The translations under genes were made by a program, and so were the position numbers. Shown here piece after piece: positions 10,701 through 22,695 of a stretch of 23,838 nt of DNA. The stretch covers positions 1 through 23,838 of the forward strand of contig JALNQF010000548.1 in assembly GCA_028456385.1 (NCBI GenBank), in the 5' to 3' direction. The number at the start of each line of letters is the position of its first letter. Within the stretch, counting starts at the first letter, position 1. Origin of the DNA: Ophiosphaerella korrae (Eukaryota; Ascomycota; Dothideomycetes; Pleosporales; Phaeosphaeriaceae). The notes under the pieces were generated by a model. It worked only from the letters and a program-made list of their open reading frames with translations. It was not told where the DNA came from and did not search any database.

Positions 10701-13700
10701 AGTAAAGAAATATAATACGTAATACTCTATTAGACCTTTTATTATAAAGATAACTACTATATATATCTTTTTAGTAAGTAAAAAGTAAAATACTTTCTAT
10801 AAAAAAATAGAGTAGCTATAATAAAAGAAAGAATAAAAGTATAGCTAGAAGAAATAGTATATATAATAGACTTACTAATAAAAGACTTAGAAGAAGAAAA
10901 ACCTTAGATTCTATTAATCTAGGCTAAAGGACTAGTACTAAATAAAGAAACTACTATAGCTTCTTCTAAAAGACTATAAGAAAGTAAGAAATAAGTTAGT
11001 ATAAAAAGTATAAAGTATACCTAACTAGATATATATAGCTATAATAGCTATATAATAATAGAAATAGAGGAATAAAATAAAGAATAGAAGTTTATTTAGA
11101 AATACTTACTAGTTAGAAGTATAGAGGAAGCGTATAAAGACTAGAAAAAACGTAATCCTAAAGAAATAAAGTTTATACTATTTTAAGAATAGATAAAGTA
11201 ATATATAGTTATAGTAAAAAGAATACTTATATAAAGAAAATAGTAGTACTTTATAAAAAAGATATAATAGATTAATAAAGCTTATATACTAAGAATACTA
11301 ATAGTGTACTATATTCTAATAATAGATATACTTAGAAAAGATAAATACTAAGAAGAGGATAATAAGATAATAGATCTAAAGTACCTAGTATATTTTAAAG
11401 TATTATAGATATTATACTTAGATAAGAAGTATATTATATATAGAAACTCTAAAGTAAATAATAGAGTATAGCCTATAAAAAGAAGAGGCTATAATTATAT
11501 AAGAGTAATTCTAGTAGAAGATATCTAAGGATAAGAAATAATACTAAAAGAAGGTTACGTAGTAATAAAGCCTAGACTAAAACTATCTAAAAAATACGTC
11601 TAAAGAGGACTATAGTATAAATATAAGTATAATAAATATCTAAAATATAAAGAATATAAACTTAAAGTAAGGCTATAGCCTTAGAAGGATAGATAATTTA
11701 TAAAATTACTTAAGTAAGAAAAGCTAAAAGGTATAAGAGGCCTATATATTATAAAAATAAGTACTTACTAAAGAAAAAAAGTATAATTAATAATTAATAG
11801 TAGAGCTATAAAGAACTTTATATTAAAGAAGTTTATAAAAGAATAAAGAATAGAGTATATAATAAAGAAGTACTCTTAATAACTAAGTATAATTAAAGGA
11901 AAACTATTCTAAGAACTTATTAGGTTTAAAATAGTTTTTTCTATACTAAAACTAGAAAAGATAATAATTAAGAATATAGTTATAGATATAATAACAATTA
12001 ATAAGAAATAAAAAATAATATTAAGAATACTATAGTAATAGATAACTAACTTATATATTAATTAAAGAATAGGAAAAATTAACTACTATAGAATAGATAT
12101 ATTAAAGGCTAATATAAATACCTATAAAGGAGAATTCTCTAAAGAATATAAGAAATAAGAAAAATAACTTATAGAACCTAAAGATTATCTTTTAGAATAT
12201 TAGCTATAGGATTTAGTAATAAACTTAAAAGAAAATAAAAACGTAAGATAGAGCCTAGTCTATAGAAAGATAGAAGAAGAATCTAAGATTAAATAAGTAT
12301 TTATTAAAAATATACTAAAGAAAAGATAGATATAAGAATCTAAATCCTTAGTAGTATATAGACTTATATTTGTAGATAAAAAGAGAATAAGTAATAAGAG
12401 GCCCTATATAGATTTTAGAAAAACTAATATAATTATAAATAAGAAATAATACCTATTACTATAAATTAATATAATACAAGATAAGCTATAAAAAGTAAAA
12501 ATCTTTATAAAACTAGATATCTAGAACGCTTACTACTAGATTAGAATTAAGAAAGGTAATAAATAGAAAATAGTATTTAGAATATAGTATAAACTATATA
12601 AATACTTAGTTATACACTTTAGCTTAATAAACGTACTAGTAGCCTTTTAAGAAAGAATTAATATAGTACTACGAGAGTACTTAGATATATTTATATTTAT
12701 ATACCTAGATAATATCTTTATATTTTTAGAAATAGAGGAAGAACACGCATAATCTATATATAAAGTACTAGAAAAACTAGCTAAAAGTAAATTATTTCTT
12801 AAAATAAGAAAATATAAATTCTATATAAAAGAAATAGATTTCTTAGGATTTATTATTAAACCTAGAAAAATTAAAATTAATCTAGAAAAGATTAAGTTAA
12901 TCTATAAATAGCTAATACTAAAGAACTTAAAAAAAGTATAGTAATTTTATAGACTAGTAAACTTCTATAGAAAGTTAATAGTAAGATAATCTAAAGATAT
13001 AAAACTAATAACTAGACTTATAAAAAAAGATATAATATTTAAATAAATAAAGGAATATAATAAAGTATTTAATAAGGTTAAGAAAAAGTTTATAGAAAAC
13101 TTAGTTATTAGAATATATAACCTAGACCTACTAGTAATAGTAAAAATAGACGTATCTAACTTAGTCTATAGAATAGTACTAATATAAGAAGACTTAAAGA
13201 CTAAAAAGAAATACTTAGTTAAATACTTCTCTAAGAAAATAAAGCTAGTAGAGCTTAACTACTTAATCTATAATAAAGAGATACTAGTAATCTATAAAGT
13301 ATTTAAATAATAGAGAGTATACTTATAAGAAGTAAAATATTAAATAAAGGTCTATATAGACTATAAGAATCTTATAGGATTTATACTAAATAAAGAACTA
13401 TTATAATAATATATAAGATAGTAGGAATTCCTATTAATATTTAATATAGAAATTATATATATAAAAGAGAAAGATAACTAATTTATAGATACTCTTAGTA
13501 GAAGACTAGACTTATAAGAAGAAGTAAGTACTACTAGTATAGTTCTAGTTAAGAATAAAGAAAGATATTTAGTTCTAAATATACCTAAAATAGCTATAAT
13601 ACTTAAAAGAATAAGTAGTAAGCTAGATAAATAGATTTAGAAAATAACTAAAGAAGTATTTAAAAAAATAGAAAAACTAGAAATCTAAAAAGGATTAGTA

Positions 13701-14731
13701 TAAGCCTATAGAAGAATATATATCCTAAAAAAGATCTAAAGAGAATTTATATAATAATTCTATAAATTACTAGTATATAGTTACTAAGGTATTAAAAAAA
13801 TATTAAATAGACTACTATAAGATTATTATATTCTAAAAGTAAGATAATTAGTAATAAAAGTACTATAAGACTATATAGAATATTAGAAAAATAAGTATAA
13901 TAGATACGTACTTTATAAGATACTATAACTAGTAGAAGTACTAAAATAACTATAAAGAGTTATTATAATAGACTTTATTATAAAGCTACCTAAGTCTAAA
14001 GACTTAATATTAGGAGTTAAGTATAATAGAATCTTAATAATAGTAAATAAACTTATAAAGTACTTATACTTTAGACTATATAAAGAAAAAAGTAAGATAG
14101 AAGTTACTATATACTAGGTTCTAGGAACTATAATTAGCTAATATAGACTACTAAATAAGATTATTATAAATAGAAATATAAGATTTATATTAAAACTATA
14201 GAGAATAATAATAGTGTAATTAGGAATTAAATATATAATATCTACTATATATTATCTATAAATAGATAAATAATTAGAATAAATAAACTAGATAGTAGAA
14301 TAATACTTAAGATACTACCTTAACTATAACTAGAATAATTAGGTACAACTACTACCTATAGTATAGCTAGTATATAATAGTATAAAGAATATAGTAATAA
14401 AAGTATTACTTTTTTTTATAAACTATAGATTTAACCCTAATATATATAGAATACTAAGACCTAAAATATCTTAGTCTCTAAAAAGAGAAAACCTTACTAA
14501 TAGACTTAAAAATATATATAATTAACTAAGATAAGATATAGAATTCCTATATAACTAAATAGTAAAATACTATAACTAAAAGTATAAAAAAGGACCCTAA
14601 TTTAAAAAGAGAAAAAAAGTATAGTTAGTATAGAAAAATATTAAAAGTAAATAACTAAGTCTAAAATTAAATTATATTAAGATAAGACTATATAAAATAG
14701 AAGAAGAAGTTACGCTAGTTATATTTAAACT
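10701..14731 (+). pseudogene. Copy B pol relic: protease, RT, RNase H, integrase
   Basis: This part is in the same frame as gag, with TAA/TAG at Gln/Trp sites. The protease relic at 11796-11807 reads N-S-R-A (from Asp-Ser-Gly-Ala). RT covers about 12340-12960, with RPYIDFRK at the start and catalytic YLDN at 12702-12713 (from YLDD). RNase H runs about 13100-13480, with an Asp at 13149-13151 and an N-x-F-I-D-T-L-S-R-R end. The integrase has an HHCC-type region at about 13720-13940. Its catalytic Asp is at 13971-13973, a second Asp changed to Asn at 14169-14171, and Glu at 14277-14279, the DD35E spacing. A GPY/F-like module (IRLY, from IGPY) lies at 14682-14693. The frame breaks at 14731, where C is inserted, and resumes at 21769. 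Confidence 0.93.
14727..14731. repeat. Left target-site duplication of copy C
   Basis: AAACT directly precedes the left end of C and is repeated at 21764-21768. The C ends were fixed beforehand from LTR comparison, so the match is independent support. Confidence 0.92.
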
Positions 14732-15225
14732 TATAATAGGTATTACTAGAGTTAACTTCTTAATACCTAAAGAGTATTAGTAGATTAAGAAGTAATAATA
14801 AAAGCTTATATAAGGATCTATAATAACTATAAATAATAGAAGATATTTTATAACTATTTTATATTAGTGTTCTATAGTTAAAGGATTAAATTACTAATAA
14901 TATCTTAATAATATATATCTTACTAACTATATACCTAGGCTTCTTAGTAGACTTTATACTTTGCGTTTACTAAGATTATAAATTATAAATTTATTACGTA
15001 CTTAGCTTTATACTTTATATTTACTAAAATTGTAAATTATAAATTTATTACGTACTTAGCTTTATACTTTATATTTACTAAGATTATAAATTATAAATTT
15101 ATTACGTATCTCTATTATAGTTAGTCTCCTAATCTAGTTTATTTCTTTATAAGTTATATATATTATTATTATCTATAGTAAAGCTAATTAGCTTAAAATA
15201 GCTTTCTTTTATTATAACTATAATA
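14732..15225 (-). repeat. 3' LTR of copy C, with an expanded internal repeat
   Basis: This LTR is 494 bp, about 54 bp longer than the other three of the family (440-442 bp). The whole difference is one additional unit of a 54-bp internal tandem repeat. The ends are TATTATAG (start, at 15225 on the minus strand) and CCTATTATA (end, at 14732). Confidence 0.92.
14966..15108. repeat. 54-bp tandem repeat, 2.6 units, in the C 3' LTR
   Basis: The units start at 14966, 15020 and 15074, the third being partial to 15108, each beginning TTTACTAA. The 5' LTR of the same element has only 1.6 units (21558-21611, 21612 to about 21646), and so do both LTRs of B. The unit may be a U3 enhancer-like repeat, but that role is inferred from position only. 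Confidence 0.9.
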
Positions 15226-15240
15226 CTATTCTTCTCTTTA
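15226..15240 (-). promoter_or_regulatory. Polypurine tract of copy C
   Basis: The minus strand reads AAAGAGAAGAATAG immediately before the LTR start TATTATAG. The same purine-rich motif precedes the 3' LTR of B (22682-22695). This is the expected site of plus-strand priming in LTR retrotransposons and helps fix the LTR start. Confidence 0.75.
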
Positions 15241-15755
15241 AGTAGGTTTTTATTTCTCTATCTTAGGCCTAAAGTTATTAGTCTAGTTTCTTTATTTATT
15301 TCTAATTCTTTATTATTCTTTATATCTTTACGTTTTAACTATAATAAACTTTTTCTTATTACTTACGTTACTTATAATAGAGTTAAAATATTTCTCTACG
15401 CCTATTATACTTAATTAAAGCTTACTTATCTTATATCCTTAAAAGATAGTAAATACTATAGTATATATATCTTAGCTAATATTTAATATAAGTATATACT
15501 ATCTAGTATTTCTCTTATAAAGTATAAGTATTTAATTTTTATATAGTCTCTTCTTACTAAGTTATATAGAGTAAGCTATTAACTAAGCTTAAGAGATACT
15601 ATTATTATAGCTTATAGAAGCTAAGGCTAAGTATAAGCTAACTTTTTATAAGCTAGTAAATCTTTATTTTTATATTAAGCGTCTTTATAAAATAAAGGCT
15701 TATAATAATACTAAATTATCTAAATAGTCTTATACTTTAGAGGCTAAGATAGACT
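15241..15755 (-). other. 3' untranslated spacer of copy C
   Basis: About 515 bp between the gag-pol stop and the polypurine tract. It aligns with the equivalent spacer of B (22166-22681), and I find no separate gene, envelope relic or RNA in it. Confidence 0.7.
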
Positions 15756-18700
15756 TTAAAGATATAGTTTAGGCTATTCTAGCTCTTATTACGTTAGACG
15801 TTCCTAACGCCTCTCTATTTAGCGCTAGTAGTACTAATTTTCTTAGTTTACTATAAGGTAGTCTAGAGAGTTTTAACTTTAGTAGTCTTCTAGTTTCTTA
15901 AAGTAATTAAAGTTATCTTCTAGTTCTTATATTTTCTTCTATAGTTATCTTTTTTTATTTATACTTATCTATTCTACTAGGTAGTAGTTCTTTTTATTAT
16001 AGAACTAGTACTATAAAAATTTTTTAACTTTTTATTCTTTATATTCTCTATACGTATCTACTTTATATACTAGTAGTTCTACGTTTTATAGTACTTACTC
16101 TAGTAGAGCTACGTAAAATATTAAGTATATCTTTATCTTATTTAGTAGCTTTAATTTAAATATAACTAGTATAATTTCTTTCTTAATTTTATATAGTTTT
16201 ATCTTAATATAGTCTAGTTTTAAACTTAGTTATTTACTTTTAATATTTTTTTATACTAACTATACTTTTTCTCTTTTTCTAAATTAAAGTCTTTTTTTAT
16301 ACTTCTTATTATAGTATTTTACTATTTAATTATATAGGAATTCTATATCTTATCTTAGTTAATTATATATATCTTTAAGTCTATTAGTAAAGTTTTTTCC
16401 TCTTAGAGACTAAGATATCTAATCTCTTAGTATCTAGTATATATTAGGTTTAAATCTATAGTTTATAAAAAAGAGTAATACTTTTATTACTATATTCTTT
16501 ATACTATTATATACTAGCTATACTATAGGTAGTAATTATACTTAATTATTCTAGTTATAGTTAAAGTAGTATCTTAAGTACTATTCTACTATCTAATTTA
16601 TTTGTTCTAATTATCTATCTATTTATAGGTAGTACGTAGTAAATATTACGTATTTAATTCCTAATTATACTATTATTATTCCCTTAAGTTTTAATATAAA
16701 TTGTATATCTCTATCTATAATAATTTTATCTAGTAGTCTATATTAGCTAATTATAGTTTCTAGAACCTAATATATAGTAACTTCTATTCTACTTTTCTCT
16801 TTATATAGTCTAAAGTATAAGTACTTTATAAGTTTATTTACTATTATTAGAATTCTATTATATTTAACTCTTAATATTAAGTCTTTAGACTTAGGTAGCT
16901 TTATAATAGAGTCTATTATAATAATTCTTTATAGTTATTCTAGTATCTTAACTAGTTATAGTATCTTATATAGTATATATCTACTATATTTATTCTTCTA
17001 GTATTCTATATAGTTTTATAGTATCTCTATTACTAGTTATTTTACTTTTAGGATATAGTAATCTTATAGTATTCTATCTAATATTTTTTTAATACTTTAA
17101 TATCTATATACTAGTAATTTATAGAATTACTATATAAATTCTCTCTAAATTTTTCTTAGAATATATATTCTTTTATAAGCTTGTACTAGTTTTTCTTAGA
17201 TTTCTAGTTTCTCTATTTCTTTAGATATTTCTTATATTATTTTCTAGATCTATTTATTTAGCTTACTACTTTTTCTTTTAAGTATTATAGCTATTTTAAG
17301 TATATTTAAGATTAAGTATCTTTTTTTATTCTTTACTAGAACTATACTAGTAGCGCTTACTTCTTCTTATAAGTCTAGTCTTTTACTAAAGGTATCTATA
17401 AACTAATTATCTTTTCTTTTTATATATATAACTTCTAAGTTAAATATTAATAAGAATTCCTACTATCTTATATATTATTATAATAGTTCTTTATTTATTA
17501 TAAATCTTATAAGATTCTTATAGTCTATATAGACCTTTATCTAATACTTTACTCTTTATAGGTATACTCTCTATTATTTAAATACTTTATAGATTACTAG
17601 TATTTCTTTATTATAGATTAAGTAGTTAAGTTCTACTATTTTTATTTTCTTAGAGAAGTATTTAACTAAGTATTCTTTTTTAGTCTCTAGGTTCTCTTAT
17701 ATTAGTGCTATTCTATAGACTAAATTAGATATATCTATTTTTACTATTACTAGTAGGTCTAGGTTATATATTCTAATAACTAGATTTTCTATAAATTTCT
17801 TCTTAATTCTTCTAATTACTTTATTATATTCTTTTATCTATTTAAATAGTATATCTTTCTTTATAAGTCTTATTATTAGTTCTATATCTTTAGACTATTC
17901 TATTATTAATTTTCTATAAAAGTTAGCTAGCTTATAAAATTATTATACCTCTTTTAAGTTCTTTAGTATTAGCTATTTATTAATTAATCTAATTTTTTCT
18001 AGATTAATTTTAATTTTTCCTAGTTCTATAATAAATCTAAGGAAGTCTATTTTCTTTATATAAAATTCGCATTTTCTTATTTTAAGAAATAGTTTATTAT
18101 CTACTAGTTTTTCTAGTACTTTATATACGTACTATATATATTCTTCTTCTATTTCTAAGAATATAAAGATATTATCTAGGTATATAAATATAAATATATC
18201 TAGTTACTTTCTTAGTACTTTATTAATTCTTTCTTAGAATACTACTAGTGCGTTTATTAATCTAAAAAGTATAACTAAGTATTTATATAGTCTCTATTAT
18301 ATTCTAAATACTATTTTCTATTTATTACTTTTCTTAATTATAATCTAGTAGTATATATTCTAGATATCTAGCTTTGTAAAAATTATTACTTTTTATAATT
18401 TATCTTATATTATATCTATTTAAGGTAATAGATATTAGTTCTTATTTATAACTACGTTAGTTTTTCTAAAATCTACGTAAGGCCCTTTATTATTTATTCT
18501 CTTTTTATCTATAAATATAAGTTTATATACTACTAAAGATCTAGATTCTCTTATCTATCTCTTTTTTATTACGTTTTAAATAAATATTTACTTAATTTTA
18601 GACTTTTCTTTTATTTTCTAGTAGACTAAGCTCTATCTTACATTTTTTCTTTTTTCTAGTTCTATTACTAAATCCTATAGCTAATATTCTAAAAGATAGT

Positions 18701-20200
18701 CTTTAGGCTCTATAAGTTATTTTTCTTATTTCTTATATTCTTTAGGAAATTCTCCTTTATAGGTACTTATATTAGCTTTTAATATCTCTACTCTATAGAA
18801 ATTAATTTTTTTTATTCTCTAATTAATATATAGGTTAGTTATCTATAACTATATTTTTAATCTTTATTTCTTCTATCTTAAGTATAGAAGAAATTGTCTT
18901 AAACCTAATAGGTTCCTAGAATAGTTTTCTTTTAATTATACTTAGCTATTAAGGGTATTTCTTTATAATATAGTTTATTTCTTATATTTTTATAAACTTT
19001 TTAGATATAAAGTTCTTTATAGCTCTACTATTAATTATTAATTATACTTTCTTTCCTTAGTATATACCTATTTTTATAATATATAAGCTTTTTACGCCTT
19101 CTAGCTTTTTTACTTAAGTAATTTTGTAAATTATCTATCTTTCTAAAGCTATAGCTTTATTTTAAGTTTATATTCTTTATATTTTAGATATTTATTATAC
19201 GTGTATTTATACTATAGTCCTCCTTAGACGTATTTCTTAGATATTTTTAGTCTTAGCCTTACTACTAAGTATCTATCTTTTAGGATTATTTTCTATCCTT
19301 AGATATCTTTTACTAGAATTACTCTTATATAGTTATAGCCTTTTCTTCTTATAGGCTATATATTATTATTTGTTTTAGGGTTCCTATATATAATATAATT
19401 CTTATCTAAGTATAATATCTATAATACTTTAAAGTATACTAGATATTTTAGATCTATTATTTTATTATCCTCTTCTTAGTATTTATCTTTACTAGGTATA
19501 TCTATTATTAAAATATAGTATACTACTAGTATTCTTAGTATATAGGCTTTATTAATCTATTATATTTTTCTTATAAAGTATTACTATTCTATCTATATAG
19601 GTATTCTTTTTACTATAACTATATATTACTTTATCTATTCTTAAAATAGTATAAACTTTATTTCTTTAAGATTACGTTCTTTTTAGTCTTTATACGCTTC
19701 TTCTATACTTATAACTAGTAAGTATATCTAAATAAACTTCTATTTTTATTTTATTCTTTTATATCTATTATTATATAGCTATTATAGCTATATATTATTA
19801 GCTATATATATTCTATATCTTTTATACTACTTTATCTTTTACTTTTTTATAGCTCTTTAGAGGTAGTTATAGTAGTCTCTTTATTTAGTACTAGTTCTTT
19901 AGCCTAGATTAATAGAATCTAGGGCTCTTCTCTTTTTAAATCTTTTATTAGTAGGTCTATTATATATACTATCTCTTCTAGCTATACTTTTATTCTACTT
20001 TCTTTTATTTTAGCTACTCTATATTTCTATTTCTATAAGAACTATACTACTCTCTATTTACTAAAAAGATATATATAGTAGTTATTATTATAATAAAAGG
20101 TCTAATAAAGTATTATATATTATACTTTTTTACTTCTAGCTACTTTCTTTTAAAGTTTAGCTTATACTTATAGTACTTCTTTCTTTTTTTTAGTTATTTT
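15756..20200 (-). pseudogene. Copy C pol relic: protease, RT, RNase H, integrase, chromodomain
   Basis: On the minus strand the protease relic reads N-S-R-A at 19021-19032. RT (about 18544-17924) has YLDN at 18171-18182. RNase H lies about 17784-17404, with Asp at 17733-17735. The integrase HHCC-type region is about 17164-16944. The catalytic triad is preserved: Asp 16911-16913, Asp 16713-16715 and Glu 16605-16607. The GPY-like module is near 16208. The chromodomain lies at about 16030-15880 (NYYLVE then ELEDNFNYF). The frame ends at a TAA at 15756-15758, shared with B. A 56-bp deletion at 18840/18841 and an upstream +7 put gag, protease and RT-integrase in three different frames. The gag/pol border is approximate. 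Confidence 0.92.
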
Positions 20201-21265
20201 TAACTAAGTTTCTTTATCTTTTTTATAGTCTTTACTTCTATAGTCCTTTATAAAGTATCTTAGTTTTCTATATTTATAATATACTATATCTCTTTTCTTT
20301 TATAATTAGTAGTTTTTTATATAGTAGTCTTTTTTACTATAATTAAAGTACGTAAAGTCTTTATTCTTTTTCTTCTTTTTATCCTTATTAGTATTAAGGA
20401 TTATAGGGTCTCTAGCGTCCTAGTTTCTAGTTTAGCTACTATACTTATTCTTTTTCTATTCTTAAAAGTTATTATTAATTTAGATTACTTATTACTTTAG
20501 GGCTTATAGTATCCTAGGTTTCTCTATATAGATTATTTTGTATTAGATCTTTAAGTTTAGTTCTTATTTAAATTATAATATTAAGGCTAACTTATTCTAT
20601 TCTATATTTTAGCTTAATTATTTAAATTATAATATATATTTAGAGACGCTCTTACTTTATATAATCCTCTTAAGTTTCTTTTTAGTTTATTAGGTAATAT
20701 CTATATTTCTAAATACTACTCTTATTTATTTAGTAAAGTATTTATAACTTCTAAAAATAGCTCTAGTCTTATCCTTTTAGGTTATTAGAGAGTATATTGT
20801 ATAATCTATCTAGTAAAGCTTATACTATCTTATTATATCTTTTTTAAGGTATAGTCTAATATATATTACTTTTTTTTCTTTTATATTAAAGTATAGTACT
20901 TATATATCTATCTAGAGCTATACTAATACTATAAAAGGTCTTAGTTTTTCTCTTATTCTATTAAACTTCTTAAGTATAAGTATCTTTAGTAGTTTCTTTA
21001 TTATACTTATCTCTAGGCGTTATATAATTAGTTCTATTTAATTTTATCTTTTAATAATAGCTTTAATCTAGGCCTTATTTTATTTTACGTATTCTTAGAG
21101 TTCTTTATTCTAGGTCTCTAAAGCGTTAATTACTATTTTTATATTTTCTTTCTTAGAGATTAAGTTATTTATATAGTTCTTAATATCTTTCTATACTATA
21201 TTATCTAACTTATAACTACTTATAGGTACTTTAGCTACTTTCTTAGTTAAACTTTCTACTATTAT
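20200..21265 (-). pseudogene. Copy C gag relic
   Basis: It begins at the ATA (former ATG) at 21263-21265, equivalent to 9573 in B, 58 bp after the 5' LTR. It has the same N-terminal charged, coiled-coil-like part and capsid-like region, then two zinc knuckles at about 20350-20240. The first starts near 20350, its Phe codon at 20345-20347, and the ligands are again turned to Tyr. Gag is three bases longer than in B between start and knuckles, so the frame is kept here. TAA/TAG at Gln/Trp sites inactivate it. Confidence 0.87.
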
Positions 21266-21323
21266 ATTAGCTAGACTATACGTTACTTACGCTTTACTTC
21301 TTATAATAACTAAATTAGTAAAG

Positions 21324-21763
21324 TATAATAAGTATTACTAAAGTTAACTTCTTAATACCTAAAAAGTATTAGTAGATTAAGAAGTAATAATAAAAGCTTA
21401 TATAGAGATCTATAATAACTATAAATAATAGAAGATATTTTATAACTATTTTATATTAGTATTCTATAGTTAAAGGATTAAATTACTAATAATATCCTAA
21501 TAATATATATCTTACTAACTATATACCTAGGCTTCTTAGTAGACTTTATACTTTATATTTACTAAGATTGTAAATTACGAATTTATTACGTACTTAGCTT
21601 TATACTTTATATTTACTAAGATTATAAATTACGAATTTATTATATATCTCTATTATAGTTAGTCTCCTAATCTAGTTTATTTCTATATAAGTTATATATA
21701 TTGTTATTATCTATAGTAGGGCTAATTAACTCGAAATAGCTTTCTCTTGTTATAACTATAATA
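21324..21763 (-). repeat. 5' LTR of copy C
   Basis: This LTR is 440 bp. It begins TATTATAGTTATAACAAG at 21763 on the minus strand and ends CTTATTATA at 21324. It carries 1.6 units of the 54-bp repeat. It keeps several CpA/TpG and CpG sites, including the ACAAG also kept in the B 5' LTR. The 58-bp leader to the gag start is at 21266-21323. Confidence 0.91.
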
Positions 21764-21768
21764 AAACT
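21764..21768. repeat. Right target-site duplication of copy C
   Basis: AAACT, identical to 14727-14731. Sequence from 21769 onwards continues the pol frame of B. Confidence 0.92.
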
Positions 21769-22165
21769 AAAGCTACTAAGTAAAATAAAGATATACTTAA
21801 TATTTTATATAGCTCTACTAAAATAAGTACTATAAGAAGTAAAACTACTAGTTTATAAAGTAAATACGTATAGAGAATAAGAAGAATAAGAAGTTAAAGA
21901 AATCTTAGTATACTAGTTCTATAATAGTAGAAATTACTACTTAGTAAAATAGATAAGTATAGATAAGAAAAGATAATAATAGAAAGATATATAGGAACTA
22001 GAAGATAACTTTAACTACTTTAAGAAACTAAAAGAGTTCTAAAGTTAAAACTTTCTAGAGCGCCTTATAGTAAACTAAGAAAATTAGTACTACTAATAAT
22101 AAATAGAGAGATATTAGGAACGCCTAATATAATAGGAGCTAGAGTAGCCTCTATAGCGTCTTTAA
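21769..22165 (+). pseudogene. Copy B 3' pol segment: integrase tail and chromodomain
   Basis: This is the continuation of B pol after the nested element. The codon split by the insertion (bases 14730-14731 plus 21769) and the following frame read KLKLLSKIKIYLIF, matching C at the same place, so the join is exact. The chromodomain is at 21890-22042: EVKEIL, then YLVK followed by a TAG where the conserved Trp was, then ELEDNFNYF. Chromodomains of this class bind methylated histone H3 tails and steer integration. The frame ends at TAA 22163-22165, at the same place as in C, so this is probably the true stop. Confidence 0.9.
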
Positions 22166-22695
22166 GGTCTATCTTAGCCTCTAAGGTATAAAACTATTTA
22201 GATAATTTAGTGTTATTATAGGCTTTTATTTTATAAAGACGCTTAATATAAGAATAAAGATCTACTAGCTTATAAAAAGTTAGCTTATACTTAGCTTTAG
22301 CCTCTATAAGCTATAATAATAGTATTTCTTAAGCTTAGTTAATAGCTTACTCTATATAACTTAGTAAGAAGAGACTATATAAAAATTAAGTACTTATACT
22401 CTATAAGAGAAATACCTAAAAGAGTATATTTATATTAAATATTAGTAAGAATATACTTACTATAATACTTACTATCCTTTAAAGAAATAAGATAAGTAAG
22501 CTTTAACTAAGTATAATAGGCGTAGAGAAATATTTTAACTCTATTACAAGTAATATAAGTAATAAGAAGAAGTTTATTATAATTAGAATAAGAAGATATA
22601 GAGAATAATAAAGAACTAGAAATAAATAAAGAAACTAAACTAATAACTTTAAGCTTAAAGTAGAGAAATAAAAACCTACCTAAAGAAGAGAATAG
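22166..22695 (+). other. 3' untranslated spacer and polypurine tract of copy B
   Basis: About 530 bp, equivalent to the 15226-15755 spacer of C. It ends in the purine run AAAGAAGAGAATAG (22682-22695) directly before the 3' LTR. No additional gene is seen. Confidence 0.72.

Larger units (their letters stand above)
14732..21763 (-). mobile_element. Copy C: full-length chromodomain Ty3/Gypsy element nested in B
   Basis: It is 7,032 bp long, opposite in orientation to B and of the same family. The LTRs (14732-15225 and 21324-21763) flank a complete gag-pol relic. The 5-bp duplication AAACT borders it on both sides. It went into the B pol frame between the GPY/F-like module and the chromodomain. 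From RT to the stop codon C matches B without any net length change (C position = 30884 minus B position). Upstream it differs by +3 (gag), +7 (gag knuckles to protease) and -56 bases (protease to RT). It is the youngest insertion whose order can be proven here. Confidence 0.94.

Noticed and set aside
11996..12001. Origin- or promoter-like AT/TATA motifs, seen here and at many sites
   Set aside because: TATA-like strings are unavoidable in RIPed DNA and have no predictive value.
9573..22165. A ciliate-like code with TAA/TAG as Gln, making gag-pol fully open
   Set aside because: TAA/TAG also stand at conserved Trp positions (YLVKW in the chromodomain), Cys and His ligands are Tyr, and the CpA/TpG loss is equally strong in LTRs and spacers. 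RIP explains all of this; a code change does not.
22166..22690. Possible extra gene (env-like) after pol of B
   Set aside because: The same spacer occurs in C, no frame stays open even allowing for RIP stops, and no signal or membrane segments appear.
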